From Variovorax paradoxus B4 (GTDB taxonomy: Bacteria > Pseudomonadota > Gammaproteobacteria > Burkholderiales > Burkholderiaceae_C): a stretch of DNA of 64,000 bases. The stretch covers positions 4,836,001 to 4,900,000 of the forward strand of contig NC_022247.1 in NCBI RefSeq assembly GCF_000463015.1. The letters run 5' to 3'. The notes under the pieces are model-generated. The model was not told the origin of the DNA, ran no database searches, and saw only the letters and a list, made by a program, of their open reading frames with translations. The position numbers and the translations under genes are program-made. Position 1 is the first letter of the stretch. Each line of letters begins with the position of its first letter. This document shows, one piece after another, positions 33,130 to 44,700 of this stretch.

Positions 33130-35139
33130 ATGACTACGAGATCCATCGCCGCCTTCCGCCAAGCAGCGCACCGACGCAATCGAGGTTCGGTCCTCATTAA
33201 CACTGCAATTGCGTTGAGCTTGATCATCATCACATTGGTCGGAACGGAATTGGGTTACCTCTTCTACATGAAACGCGAGTTTCAGAAATCTGCGGACTTG
33301 GCAGCGCTGGCCGGAGCACAGTCGATTCAGCCGGACAGCTGTGTTGATGCCATTTCCGCTGCAATCAATAACGCTTCGCAGAATCTGCCAACGGGCTTTG
33401 CGCTCACTGCCTCGGACATAACATGCGGGCGCTGGGATCCGTCGCTACGGCCTACTGCACCTCACTTCGGCGCTCCCATTGGTGGCGAGAAATTCAATGC
33501 GGTTCGCGTCAGCATCTCGCGAGCACCACCGCTTCTTCTCTCCGGAATCTCGGGAAATCAAGGCAAGACGATTAGTGTCGAAGCGCTCGCTGCACTGCGA
33601 GATCCCGCCGCATTGCTGTCGATTCGCAGCACCCTCTTGACTGTAGACTCGACGCGTTCGGCCTTACTGAATAGTGTCTTTGGTGGTCTTCTCGGCGGTG
33701 GAAGCCTCGCCATTGGAATCGGAGGGTGGCAAGGACTCGTCGATACGAATATCAAGTTGCTCACATTCGTGGACCAACTCGGCATCGACCTTGGCATCGG
33801 TGTCGGCAAGTACGACCAAGTTCTTGGCACGGACGTCAGTGTCGGCGTTCTGATCAAGGCAATGATCCACGCGCTAGAGAAAAGCGGCAGTACGGCAACC
33901 GCAGCAATCCAGGCGCTCGGCCTGATTCAACTCGCCGCAGAAGCCTCACCGGTCGTTGTCAAGCTTGGAGATTTGCTCGGTGTGCAGACCGGTTCAACGG
34001 CCGCCGGGCTCAATGCCGACCTTCAATTGTTTCAGCTGATTCAGGGAGTCGTTCAGATTGCGAACGGCAAGAATGCGCTGGTGGCCAGCATCCCTCTCGC
34101 CGTTCCGGGCGCCTTGACGGTCACGACCAATCTGAGGGTTATCGAACCTCCTCAAGTCTCTGCCATTGGTAATCCTGCGCTGGCCAAACTTGATCCTACC
34201 GGCCCCAATCAAATCTATGTGCGAACAGCTCAGATTCGGACATTGGTTTCCATTGAGTTGCCTGCGCTCAATGGTGTGTCGAATCTGGTCAATGCGGTAA
34301 CGACGCTGATCTCGCCCGTCACAGATCTTCTGAATAGCTTGTTGAGTCTGAAGCTGGATGTCCTTGCCGACGTTCTTAGTTGCCTGATCGCATGCACGAA
34401 AGACGTCACTGACGTTGATATCCTTCCTGCACCACTGCGCCTGGACATCAACCTCGATGCAGGAGGTGGCGAGTCTCGCGTCACGGATTTCAGCTGCCCT
34501 GCCGCGGCCAAGACTCTGGTGACCCAAACAACAACAGCAGCAGCCACGCTTCGCATCGGGAAAATGGGGGACTCTGCCGAAGATGCCAAGAACAAGGTCT
34601 TTGCATCAAATGCTCCACCGGCCGTGAGTTCTGTTCCCATAATCGACATCGGGTCTCTCAAGTGCACTCGCCTTCTGGTTGGCCTAATTCCTGTGTCCTG
34701 CGACGAGGCACATCGCAAAGCCTTTTATGGCGGCGGGCTCGGGATCAAAGCGGAAATACCTGTTGCTGAAACGACTGCAGCACAGGTCTTTTCAGACCCA
34801 CCAGATCTCGCGGATCTGGAACGTGAGACGCCATACCTCCCCGTTTCATCGCAGAACATCGTTAATAGCTTGAGCTCCACCCTTGAGGGACTCAATCTTC
34901 TGAATCCCATTCCACCAACAGGAAGCCCCAATGGGGGCTTGCAAAGCGTACTTACGGCCCTGACCAATGTCCTGGGTACAGTCATTGACGTCTTGCAGGG
35001 CGTGATATCCGGCGTGCTTACCCCCTTGCTCGATCCGCTCGTCAATACTCTGCTTCGTGATGTGCTTGGAACAAACTTGGCACAAACCGAAGTGGGCTCG
35101 CGACTGACATGCGCCGGTAGTGCCGAGCTTGTTTACTGA
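33130..35139 (+). CDS. TadG-like pilus-associated protein
   Basis: The 669-residue protein begins with RGSVLINTAIALSLIIITLVGTELG, the TadG membrane anchor, and then FYMKREFQKSADLAALAGAQSI, the conserved TadG region. The long remaining part is rich in Leu, Val and Ser repeats such as LVNAVTTLISPVTDLLNSLL, resembling the leucine-rich pattern of the adhesin at 45460. No von Willebrand domain signature is evident. Base composition here is clearly lower in G+C than in the motor genes. Confidence 0.82.
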   Translation: MTTRSIAAFRQAAHRRNRGSVLINTAIALSLIIITLVGTELGYLFYMKREFQKSADLAALAGAQSIQPDSCVDAISAAINNASQNLPTGFALTASDITCGRWDPSLRPTAPHFGAPIGGEKFNAVRVSISRAPPLLLSGISGNQGKTISVEALAALRDPAALLSIRSTLLTVDSTRSALLNSVFGGLLGGGSLAIGIGGWQGLVDTNIKLLTFVDQLGIDLGIGVGKYDQVLGTDVSVGVLIKAMIHALEKSGSTATAAIQALGLIQLAAEASPVVVKLGDLLGVQTGSTAAGLNADLQLFQLIQGVVQIANGKNALVASIPLAVPGALTVTTNLRVIEPPQVSAIGNPALAKLDPTGPNQIYVRTAQIRTLVSIELPALNGVSNLVNAVTTLISPVTDLLNSLLSLKLDVLADVLSCLIACTKDVTDVDILPAPLRLDINLDAGGGESRVTDFSCPAAAKTLVTQTTTAAATLRIGKMGDSAEDAKNKVFASNAPPAVSSVPIIDIGSLKCTRLLVGLIPVSCDEAHRKAFYGGGLGIKAEIPVAETTAAQVFSDPPDLADLERETPYLPVSSQNIVNSLSSTLEGLNLLNPIPPTGSPNGGLQSVLTALTNVLGTVIDVLQGVISGVLTPLLDPLVNTLLRDVLGTNLAQTEVGSRLTCAGSAELVY

Positions 35140-35157
35140 AATGCCGATTCCTTCGAG

Positions 35158-36591
<1,434 letters not shown>

Positions 36592-36618
36592 ACTCGCTTT
36601 GGTCTGACTGACTAGCGA

Positions 36619-38172
36619 TCAGCGGTTCGCCAGCCGTGCGGCCCGGCGCAGCGGCGGGTTCGCCGCGGTTGCGGTGGCACCGCGGTCGGTGACAGGCTCG
36701 CTGGCGCAGCCTGCGTTGCTCGAGATGCACAGCGCGGTGAGCAGGCCGTCTTCGCTCAAGGCGGGGCGGTTCGGCGGGCCGAAGATGCGGTCGATCCAGG
36801 CATTGCTCGCATCGGGGTCGATGCGCAGTTCGCCGGTGGTGCGCGCGAGGCGCAGCTCGGTGATGCGCAGGTCGAACACGGCGTCGACGTAGTCGAACAG
36901 CAGGTTGTAGTAGTCGAGCTGCGCGTCGAGCACGGCGGGCAGTGTTTCGCGGCCGAATTCCATCAGCCGGCGGCGCCCGCGAAAGGCCTGGCCCGATGTG
37001 CTGACGGCTTCCATCAGCTGCCGCTCGCGCTCGCGTCCGGACACGGTGCGCGCCCATGAGGCCGAGGTGAGCTCCAGCAGATTGAGCTTCACGCCTTCGA
37101 GCTTGGCTTCCTGGTTGGCGACTTCGGCCAGGGCCGACTTCAGGCGCAGCTGGCGGTCGAAGCCGTTGCCGAAGTTCCAGTTGAGCTCGAAGGCCGCGCG
37201 CGTCGGGTCCTGCGGCGACACGCCGCGCGGGTCCTTGCTCTTGACGACCACCGCGTCCACGGTCGGCCAGATGCTGGCCTCCTGCTGGTCGACCAGGGCC
37301 TGGGCGCGTGCCACGCGGCCCTTGGCTTCGGCGATTTCGGTGCTGCGCTCCTCGGCACGGCGCAAGGCCTCTTCCTGCGAAGCGATGCGCCAGAACGCGG
37401 GCGCCGCCAGCACGGGCAGCGAGTCGGTATTGGGCGTGAACCTGAAGTAGGTGTTGAACTTGGCCAGCGCCTCGTCGCGCTGCGCCTGGAAGTCGGACTC
37501 GCGCGCGGCCACGCTGGCGCGGCGCGCAGCCGCCATGTTCAGGTCGTTCTCGCCGGCAGCGCCAAGCGCAACGCGGCGGGCTTCGGCCTTCGAAAGCTCG
37601 GCCACCACCTCGGTGGACTTGCGCGCGATCTGTTTCTTGAGATCGAAGCGCTGCACCTGCAGGTAGGCGGTCAGCGCATCGAGCACCACCTTCTGCGAGG
37701 TGGTCACGACGGCCTCGTCGTCGGCCTGGTTGCCGGCCTCGGCGGCACGCACCGCCGCATTCATGGCGCCGCCGTCGATCAGGCTCAGGCGCGCCTCGGC
37801 GGTCAGCACGGTGTAGTTCTCGGTCTTGGCGTTGTCCGCGCCGCTGTTGTAGGTGCCGGACGCGGTGCCCATCTTGAAGCGCGGGTAGCGGGCCTTCTTG
37901 GCGGCATCCACGCCAAAGCTGCTGGTGTTGGCGGCGGCTTGCGCGGTCTGCACTTCGGGGTAGTCCTGCGACAACGCAATGAGCGCCTGCTTCACGCGCT
38001 GCGCATAGCTCGCGGCGCCGAGCGATGGCGCGGAAAGGCGGCGCGCCGGCACAAGCTGCGCCGGCGCCTCCTGCGCGATGGCGCCAGGAGGAAGCGCGAA
38101 GCTCGCGCACAGCACTGCGCAAAGAACACCGGGGCCCGTTCGGCGCCGGCCAGCCACGTTGCTGCCCATCAT
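36619..38172 (-). CDS. TolC-family outer-membrane channel of the adhesin secretion system
   Basis: The 517-residue protein has a signal peptide and two outer-membrane-efflux repeats rich in Ala, Arg and Glu (AEARLSLIDGGAMNAAVRAAE; LDYYNLLFDYVDAVFDLRI). It is longer at the C terminus than E. coli TolC, with a tail containing two cysteines (LCISSNAGCASE). Its start overlaps the stop of the HlyD-type gene (ATGA). It is the final gene of the leftward operon that starts with the repetitive surface protein. Confidence 0.92.
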   Translation of the reverse strand: MMGSNVAGRRRTGPGVLCAVLCASFALPPGAIAQEAPAQLVPARRLSAPSLGAASYAQRVKQALIALSQDYPEVQTAQAAANTSSFGVDAAKKARYPRFKMGTASGTYNSGADNAKTENYTVLTAEARLSLIDGGAMNAAVRAAEAGNQADDEAVVTTSQKVVLDALTAYLQVQRFDLKKQIARKSTEVVAELSKAEARRVALGAAGENDLNMAAARRASVAARESDFQAQRDEALAKFNTYFRFTPNTDSLPVLAAPAFWRIASQEEALRRAEERSTEIAEAKGRVARAQALVDQQEASIWPTVDAVVVKSKDPRGVSPQDPTRAAFELNWNFGNGFDRQLRLKSALAEVANQEAKLEGVKLNLLELTSASWARTVSGRERERQLMEAVSTSGQAFRGRRRLMEFGRETLPAVLDAQLDYYNLLFDYVDAVFDLRITELRLARTTGELRIDPDASNAWIDRIFGPPNRPALSEDGLLTALCISSNAGCASEPVTDRGATATAANPPLRRAARLANR

Positions 38173-39485
38173 GGTTCGCGGAAGGCTTCGCGCCGCAGCT
38201 TGAGCACCGGACGAAGGATGTACCAGATGAACGGATCGGTGCCCACCTTCAGGTCGACCTCGGACTCCATGCCGGCGGTGACGCGGTTTTCTTCGCGCCC
38301 CACGTAGGCCTGGTCGGTGCTGATGAGGATGCGGTAGTACGGCGCCGAGTTGGCGATGGCCGGGTCGCGGTCGGCATCGGCGGCCACCAGGGTGACCTTG
38401 CCTTCGACCGCACCGTAGCGCAGGTAGTCGTAGGCCGTGATCTTCACGCGCGCAGCCTGGCCGACCTCGACGAAGCCGCGGTCGTTCGGATTCAGGCGCG
38501 CCTCGATCATGACCTCGTCCTTGTCGGGCACCACTTCCATGATGGCCTCGCCGGGCTTGATGACCCAGCCCGGGCTGGCGCTGCGTAGCCCCTTGACGAT
38601 GCCGTCGGCGGGCGCCTTCACCATCGTGCGGGAGCGCTGGGTGCGTGCACGCGCGAGGTCTTCGTTCAGGCTTGCGAACTGGCGCTCCACGGTGGCCAGT
38701 TCGTCGGACGCGCGGCGCCGGAAGCGGCCTTCGGCCTCGGCCATCTTGGCCTGCGCCTCGGTGATGGCGGCGCTCGCGGAAATGGCACCCTGGCGTGCCA
38801 CGGCCAGCTCGCTTCGCACGCCTTCGACCTGCCGCCGCTTCTCAAGCACCTCGACCTGTCCGACCAGCTTTTCGTTGAGCAGCTGTTCCGAGATCTCGAG
38901 TTCCTTCTGCATCAATGCGAGGCGGTCGTTCAGGCCCTTGACCTTGGCCTGCTGCTCGAGCAGCTTGCTACGCGCCCCCTCCAGGCCCGACACCGCGCCG
39001 GCCATCACGCCGCGCTGCTCGAGCGCGCGCGCCTCGTAGGCACCGGTCTCGCCGTCGAGCACGCTCTCGTCGATGTCGGCGGCAAAGCTCTCGCGCTTGA
39101 GCGGCTGGCCGCGGCTCTCGGCCATGAGCCGGATGCGGGTGGCCTGGGTGGCGGCATAGCGCGCGGTGAGCTCCTCGAAATTGAGGCCGCTGCCGCCAAG
39201 GTCGATCTCCACCAGCGGCTGGCCCTGCTTGACCCTGTCGCCTTCCTTGACCAGCACGTTGCTGACGATGCCGCCTTCCAGATGCTGGATCGACTTGACG
39301 CGGTCCGACGGAATCACGCGGCCCGGCGCCACCACCACGGTTTCCATGGGAAAGCCCAGGCCGACAACGGCCAGCACCGCGACCACCCCGCCAATCACCC
39401 ACTGGCGGCGCCTGCCCTCGGGCGATGTGTGCGCTGCGCGCTTCTGATCCTCGTCCTGAAGTATCTGCGGCAAATCTGATTTCAA
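38169..39485 (-). CDS. HlyD-family type I secretion adaptor
   Basis: The protein has 438 residues from TTG 39485 (GGGG 8 bases upstream; no ATG is available). One transmembrane helix (WVIGGVVAVLAVVGLGF, about 30-46) is followed by the first lipoyl half (VVVAPGRVIPSDRVKSIQHL). A long coiled coil (about 110-270) and the second lipoyl half with a beta-barrel (VKAPADGIVKGLRS) follow, then a C-terminal HlyD signature. It links the ABC transporter to TolC. Confidence 0.92.
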   Translation of the reverse strand: MKSDLPQILQDEDQKRAAHTSPEGRRRQWVIGGVVAVLAVVGLGFPMETVVVAPGRVIPSDRVKSIQHLEGGIVSNVLVKEGDRVKQGQPLVEIDLGGSGLNFEELTARYAATQATRIRLMAESRGQPLKRESFAADIDESVLDGETGAYEARALEQRGVMAGAVSGLEGARSKLLEQQAKVKGLNDRLALMQKELEISEQLLNEKLVGQVEVLEKRRQVEGVRSELAVARQGAISASAAITEAQAKMAEAEGRFRRRASDELATVERQFASLNEDLARARTQRSRTMVKAPADGIVKGLRSASPGWVIKPGEAIMEVVPDKDEVMIEARLNPNDRGFVEVGQAARVKITAYDYLRYGAVEGKVTLVAADADRDPAIANSAPYYRILISTDQAYVGREENRVTAGMESEVDLKVGTDPFIWYILRPVLKLRREAFREP

Positions 39486-39523
39486 GTCGCGGTCCCCAAT
39501 TACTCTTCGAATCGATCGGCTGC

Positions 39524-41368
39524 TCAAGCCATGGAACGGTTGGCGGCGACACCCTGCTGCGAATGCGCCTCGGCATCGTCGTCGCCCGCGGTGGAATCGG
39601 GGAGCGCCACCAGTGCCTTCTTCACGCCGAAGAGCTTCGGCACCATGACGGCGGCTGTTCCCTGCTCGACATTGCCCTGCCCCGTCACGTGATAGACCAC
39701 GCTGGCCGCCGACACGATGCGCAGCGAATGCGTGACCACCACCACGGTGCGCACCTTGGCCACCGCGAGCAGCGTGGCAAGCAGCGTGCGCTCGCTCTGG
39801 AAGTCGAGGTCGTTGCTGGGCTCGTCGAGCACCAGCACCGAGGGCTTGCGCAGGAAGCTCATGGCCAGCGCGAGCTTGCGCCGCTCGCCCACCGAAAGGC
39901 CGGTGCCGCCCTCGCCCACCACGGTGCGGTAGCCGTCGGGCATGCGCGAGATGAAGTCGTGCGCGCCCGAGAGCTTGCAGGCCGCCACCACCTGCTCGTC
40001 GGTCTGGCCCGGGGCCGTGCGGCGCATGGTGTCGATCAGCGGGCCGCCGAACCAGTAGACCTCCTGCGAGAGATAGCTGATCCAGCGCGAGAGCTCTTCG
40101 CGGCCGAACTGCGAGAGGTCGTACTCGCCGATGCTGATGACGCCGCGCGTGGGCGTGTACAGGCCCGAGAGCAGCTTGACCAGCGTCGACTTGCCGGCGC
40201 CGTTGCGCCCGACGATCACGTGCAGGCCGCCCGGCCCGATGTCGAGGTCGACGTTCTCGAGCACCGGCCTGTGCGCGTCTTCCGTGAAGCTGAAGCTCAC
40301 GTCCTTCAGCGTGACACGGCCCAGCGGCTGCGGCAGCGTCATGCCCGTGGGCGCTTTTTCGACCGGCTCGCCGAGCACCTTCTCGAGCCGCTTCGCCGCT
40401 TCCTTGGCGGCAGCCAGCGAACGCCAGCTCGAGACCAGGCCGGCCACCGGCTGCAGCGCCTTGAGGGCCAGCATGTTGGAGGCGACCAGGCCGCCCACCG
40501 TCATCCATTGCTCCATCACCGAAATGGCGCCCACCGTGACCACGATGACCGAGAAGACCATCATCAGCACGGTGGTGCCGTCGCGCGCGGTTTCGATCTG
40601 CCCGTTCTTGCTGAAGCTTTCGCTCAGCCAGGCGTTGTAGGTCTGGCGCCACATCTCGATGGTGGGGCCGTCGTTCGACTGCGTCTTGAGCGTTTCGCGC
40701 GCGTTGCAGATTTCCGAGGTCATGCGGTCGAGGCCACGGCCGCGCTGCACTTCCTCGACCCGCCCGCTGCGCACCTCGTCGGCCCACCACCAGGCAAGGA
40801 AGACCATGATGGCAAGGAACAGCACCACCACCGGCAGGACCGGCAAGGCCACGATGCCGATCACGGCCAGTGCAAAGACCGCCATCGGCAGATCGAAGAT
40901 CGATTGCGCCAGGCCGCCCGTGACGGTGCCGCGCACCGAGGCCACGTCGCGGAAGAACTGGTGCCACATCGAGGCCGGGCGCGCCTCGAGCGCGCGCAGC
41001 GGGCGGTTCAGCATCGAATGCAGCAGCGCACCCGACACGCCGTGGTCAATGATGGCGCCCGCATTGCGCAGCAGGCGCGAGCGCCCCGTGCGCAGCCAGA
41101 ACTCGATGCAGAGGAAGAACAGGATGCCGCACACCAGCGCGGCCAGCGTGGAGACGCCGCTTCGCGACAGCACGCGGTCGTACACCTGGAGCAGGAAGAT
41201 CGACGGCAGCAGGCCAAAGAGGCTGATGGGCAGCGAACGCCAGGCCGCGCTCTTGACCAGGGGATAGGCGGCCCGGAACGCAGTGTGCAGGGCACCCGCG
41301 TACGGGCTCGCACCTGATTCTTCGGGCACCTCGGCCACCAGTTGGCTGGGCAAGAGAAACTTGATCAT
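39524..41368 (-). CDS. Type I secretion ABC transporter (permease plus ATPase)
   Basis: The 614-residue protein has six transmembrane helices in residues 40-310 (ISLFGLLPSIFLLQVYDRVL is typical of PrtD/LapB-type exporters). Walker A is VGRNGAGKSTLVKLL, Walker B is VLVLDEPSNDLD, and the signature is LSVGERRKLALA rather than the usual LSGGQ. There is no N-terminal C39 peptidase domain. It presumably exports the repetitive protein encoded at 45460-48510. Confidence 0.93.
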   Translation of the reverse strand: MIKFLLPSQLVAEVPEESGASPYAGALHTAFRAAYPLVKSAAWRSLPISLFGLLPSIFLLQVYDRVLSRSGVSTLAALVCGILFFLCIEFWLRTGRSRLLRNAGAIIDHGVSGALLHSMLNRPLRALEARPASMWHQFFRDVASVRGTVTGGLAQSIFDLPMAVFALAVIGIVALPVLPVVVLFLAIMVFLAWWWADEVRSGRVEEVQRGRGLDRMTSEICNARETLKTQSNDGPTIEMWRQTYNAWLSESFSKNGQIETARDGTTVLMMVFSVIVVTVGAISVMEQWMTVGGLVASNMLALKALQPVAGLVSSWRSLAAAKEAAKRLEKVLGEPVEKAPTGMTLPQPLGRVTLKDVSFSFTEDAHRPVLENVDLDIGPGGLHVIVGRNGAGKSTLVKLLSGLYTPTRGVISIGEYDLSQFGREELSRWISYLSQEVYWFGGPLIDTMRRTAPGQTDEQVVAACKLSGAHDFISRMPDGYRTVVGEGGTGLSVGERRKLALAMSFLRKPSVLVLDEPSNDLDFQSERTLLATLLAVAKVRTVVVVTHSLRIVSAASVVYHVTGQGNVEQGTAAVMVPKLFGVKKALVALPDSTAGDDDAEAHSQQGVAANRSMA

Positions 41369-41416
41369 GGGAAAGGGCCGATCCGTCCGGCAATGACGCC
41401 TGCGTCATTATCGACT

Positions 41417-41432
41417 GTTACCTCGCAGTTAC
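41417..41432. promoter_or_regulatory. GTTAC pair upstream of the ABC transporter gene
   Basis: Two GTTAC copies start 11 bases apart (41417 and 41428), one helical turn, in the 80-base gap before the transporter gene. They may mark a second promoter inside the adhesin operon. The arrangement resembles that at 48688-48705. Confidence 0.4.
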
Positions 41433-41448
41433 AAGGCAAAATCAATTC

Positions 41449-41730
41449 TTACGCCCCGCTGCAGCGTGACATACGTCGCAGTGTGTGCGACACCGATTCC
41501 GCGTGGGCCGCAGCGGCCTCCACGGGCAGGCTGCAGTCCACCGCTTTTCTTGCCGCGACCGGGGTCGCCTCCTGCTTCGGCAAGCCCTGGGCCAGCGCCA
41601 GCGCAACGTTGGCGCACAGCAACATGCAAAGCAGCCATGCGCAGAGCAGCTGCAGCCAGCCCAACCACCACCTGCGCTGCGGCGCGGCGCGGCGTTGATA
41701 GGGCAGAGACGGATGAACGTTCAGTTTCAT
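41449..41730 (-). CDS. Small single-pass membrane protein of the adhesin operon
   Basis: The 93-residue protein has a basic N terminus followed by a hydrophobic, cysteine-containing segment (WWLGWLQLLCAWLLCMLLCAN, written only in part) that is either a membrane anchor or an uncleaved signal. The remaining about 45 residues have two cysteines (DCSL and RCSG). The start overlaps the stop of the MurF-like fusion gene (ATGA). I do not recognise a family; position suggests an accessory to secretion. Confidence 0.6.
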   Translation of the reverse strand: MKLNVHPSLPYQRRAAPQRRWWLGWLQLLCAWLLCMLLCANVALALAQGLPKQEATPVAARKAVDCSLPVEAAAAHAESVSHTLRRMSRCSGA

Positions 41731-44700
41731 GGCAATGCTTTCAAAACCCGGGCCAGCCTGGACAGGCCAATACCGGCGGAACTCTTGGCCAGCACCCAGT
41801 CGCCCGGCTGCAGCAGACCGCCCAGCGCGGTCGACAGATCGGACACATCGACGAACCAGTGCGACCGGACCTTGGTGCGGATGCGCGCATGCAGCGCCCG
41901 CATCAGCGGGCCGCACAGCAGCACGCGGTCGGGCTGGGATGCCAGCAGCTCGGGTTCGAGGTCGAGGTGGTGCCGCTGCGCGGCGGGGCCGAGCTCCTGC
42001 ATGTCGCCGAGGATCGCCACGCGCCGTGCCGGCTCGCAGGGCGCCTGCGACAGCAGTTCGAGCGCAGCGCGCATCGAGCTTGGATTGGCGTCGTAGGTCT
42101 CGTCGATCAGCTTGAAGCTGCCCCCGCCGATATGGATGGTGTGCAGCGCACCGCGCCCGCCCGGCGGCTCGAAGTGCGCGAAGGGCTCGACCGCGGCGGC
42201 CAGCTTCAGGCGCATCGCCTGCAGGGCCGCCAGCGCGGCCACGGCGCTCACGCCCATGTGGCGCCCCGGCGCGTTGAGGCGAAGCTGGAACGGCTCGCCG
42301 AGCACCTGCGCCTGCACCTCGCCGTGGTCGAACGCGAGCAGCCGCACGTCGGCGTCCTTGTGCTCGCCATAGGTCACGATCTGGAGCTGGTGCGCCATGG
42401 CGGCTTCGGCGAAGGTCGCGAACTCAGGAAGGTCGCGGTTCAGAACCGCGCTGTCGCCGGGCGCCATGCCCTCGAAGATGCGGCTGTCCATGCGCGCGGC
42501 GGCCTCCGAAGGCCCGCGGTGCTTTTGCGAAGCGGCCGAAAGCCCCGTCACCACGGCCAGCATCGGCCGCACCAGCTGCGTCGAAGCCAGCATGTGCGGC
42601 GAGCCCATCTCCAGCACCCAGTAGGCCGCGTGCCGCGGCATGCAGGTCAGGTTCCAGGCCATGCCCGAAGGCAGGCTGACGTTGCCTTCGGGCCGGCCGA
42701 CTTCACCCCAGACGGCCAGGGCGTCGGCCAGCATCGCGGCCACGGTGCTGCCGGCCGTGCCGCTGCCCAGCACGCCGCAGACGCGCCCCGTGAACTCGGT
42801 GCGCGCATGCGCGCCCAGCGCAAGCACGGCCTGCAGCACGTCGGGCACCTGGAGCACGGGAACCCGCTTGTCGAGATGCGGTGCGGGATCGGTGCACAGC
42901 ACGGCGGCCGCGGGCTGCAGCACGCCCTTGAGCGCAACCGCGGCCAGCGGCGTTTTCGAAGGCCGCGTCTGGTGCTCGAACACCACGCGGCCCTTGCGCA
43001 GGAAAGAGCGCTGCGTCACGCCGCTGGCGCGCCAGCCGTCTTCCGGGCGCACCACCCATTCGCCGCCGGTCACCCGCGCCATTTCGCTCGCGGTCCAGGC
43101 CGCGCCGTCGTCTCTCGCGCTGCCGGTGCCGGGCACCGCCGGACGCTCCAGCAGGTAGCGTCGATAGGCCGCGAAGCCCGACACATACTGCGCCACGTCG
43201 TCGATGCGCACCCGGAACGCGTGGTGCCGGATGAAGAAGGAGCCGACGATGGTGGAGGGCCGGCGAAAGTACATCGCCATCTCGGGCCAGAAGAAGCCGT
43301 TCTGCAGGTAGTGGGCGCGGTACTCCAGCGCGCGGTAGAACTTCTCGGTGTCGAGCTCGTCGAGCAGGTGCCGCATGGCGGGCGTGGCCTCGAGCCGCTG
43401 CAGCATCTGCTGGGCCGCGAGCATGAGTTCGAGCAGCGTCGGGAAGGTGGTCTTGCGGTCGAGCACGAAGTCCAGGTACCCGGCCACGTTCTGCAGGCCG
43501 AAGCGAAAGTACTTTTCCTGCGGACTCCAGCGCGTGAGTTCGTTGACGCAGCAGCTCAGCCAGTGGTCGTGCGCCTGCCAGTGCTGGCTTGCAATGAAGT
43601 GGTCGAAGGCCTTCTCGACCACGGCGAGCCATCGTGCATCGCGCGTGAGGCCGTACAGGCGCATGAGGCCGTAGGCGGCCTCGCCGTCGTAGTAGATGAC
43701 GCGCGAAGCCTGCTTGACGCGCAGGTCGCCGGCATGGAGCACGTGGCTGAAGCTGCCGGTGGCGGCATCCTGCAGCGATGCGATGCCCAGCGCCAGCTTC
43801 TCCAGCAGCGGCAGCCAGTCGCGCGTGTCCGTCGCCTCGCAGTACTTCACCAGGGCCAGCACGCAGGCGGCATTGCCGCCCAGCTTGATCTCTTCGCCGG
43901 TGTCGACGAGGAAAGCGAGCTCGGTGCCGTCGGCGAGCGTGTAGCTGCGAATGAGCGTGTTCGCGAGATGGTCGAGCGCGCGGTCGATGGCCAAGCGCAG
44001 CTTGTCGTCGCGCATGAGCTCCCACGCCTCGATCATGGCGCACAGCACGCTCGCGTGGCGCATCGCGTCGTAGGTGGGAATACGGCGGTCGAAGCACGGA
44101 AAGTAGCCGTACACGAACAGCCCGTCGTCCTGCACCTGGCGCGCGAGGTACGACGCGCCGCTGCGCACCAGGTCGAGCGCCGACTGCGGAGTGAGCGCCG
44201 GCGCCTGGCGCCGCCCGGCATCGAGCCCCGTGCCCACGAGCTTGTGCACGACGCAGTCGGCCTGGCAAAAGACGCCCACCGTCGCGAGCAGGTAGACCCG
44301 CTGGTCGGCCGGCAGCTCGAGCGTGAGCGCGCGTGCGAAGCGCGCCTGGCCATAGGCCTCGAAGTTGCGTGCATTCACCACCGCATGCGCGATGGTCGAA
44401 TCACCGCTCAGCATGGCGTTGGCGTTGAGCTCCTGCTCGGTGAACGCGGTCTCGAAGTCCTGGTCGAAGGCCAGGCCGAGGCGGAAATAGTTGCGCTTGA
44501 CGCCGGCGAGCTGGGCCTTGAACTGCGCCCAGTCCATCGGGCTCGCGCCCTCGACCCAGTCGATGCGCAGCCATGGCGAGACGATGCCGCAGTCGCGCAC
44601 CCAGCGCTCCACGGCCTCGGCGCCTTCGTGCCACGCAGTTTCGAAATCGGCCGCGCGCGCGTGCACCATGTGCGCGCGCTGCGACCCGTCGCTCACCGAG

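Noticed and set aside
33130..35139. TadG region as horizontally acquired DNA because of lower GC
   Set aside because: The lower GC is real, but it is confined to pilin-type genes of an otherwise standard Tad locus, and no mobility genes or attachment sites flank it.
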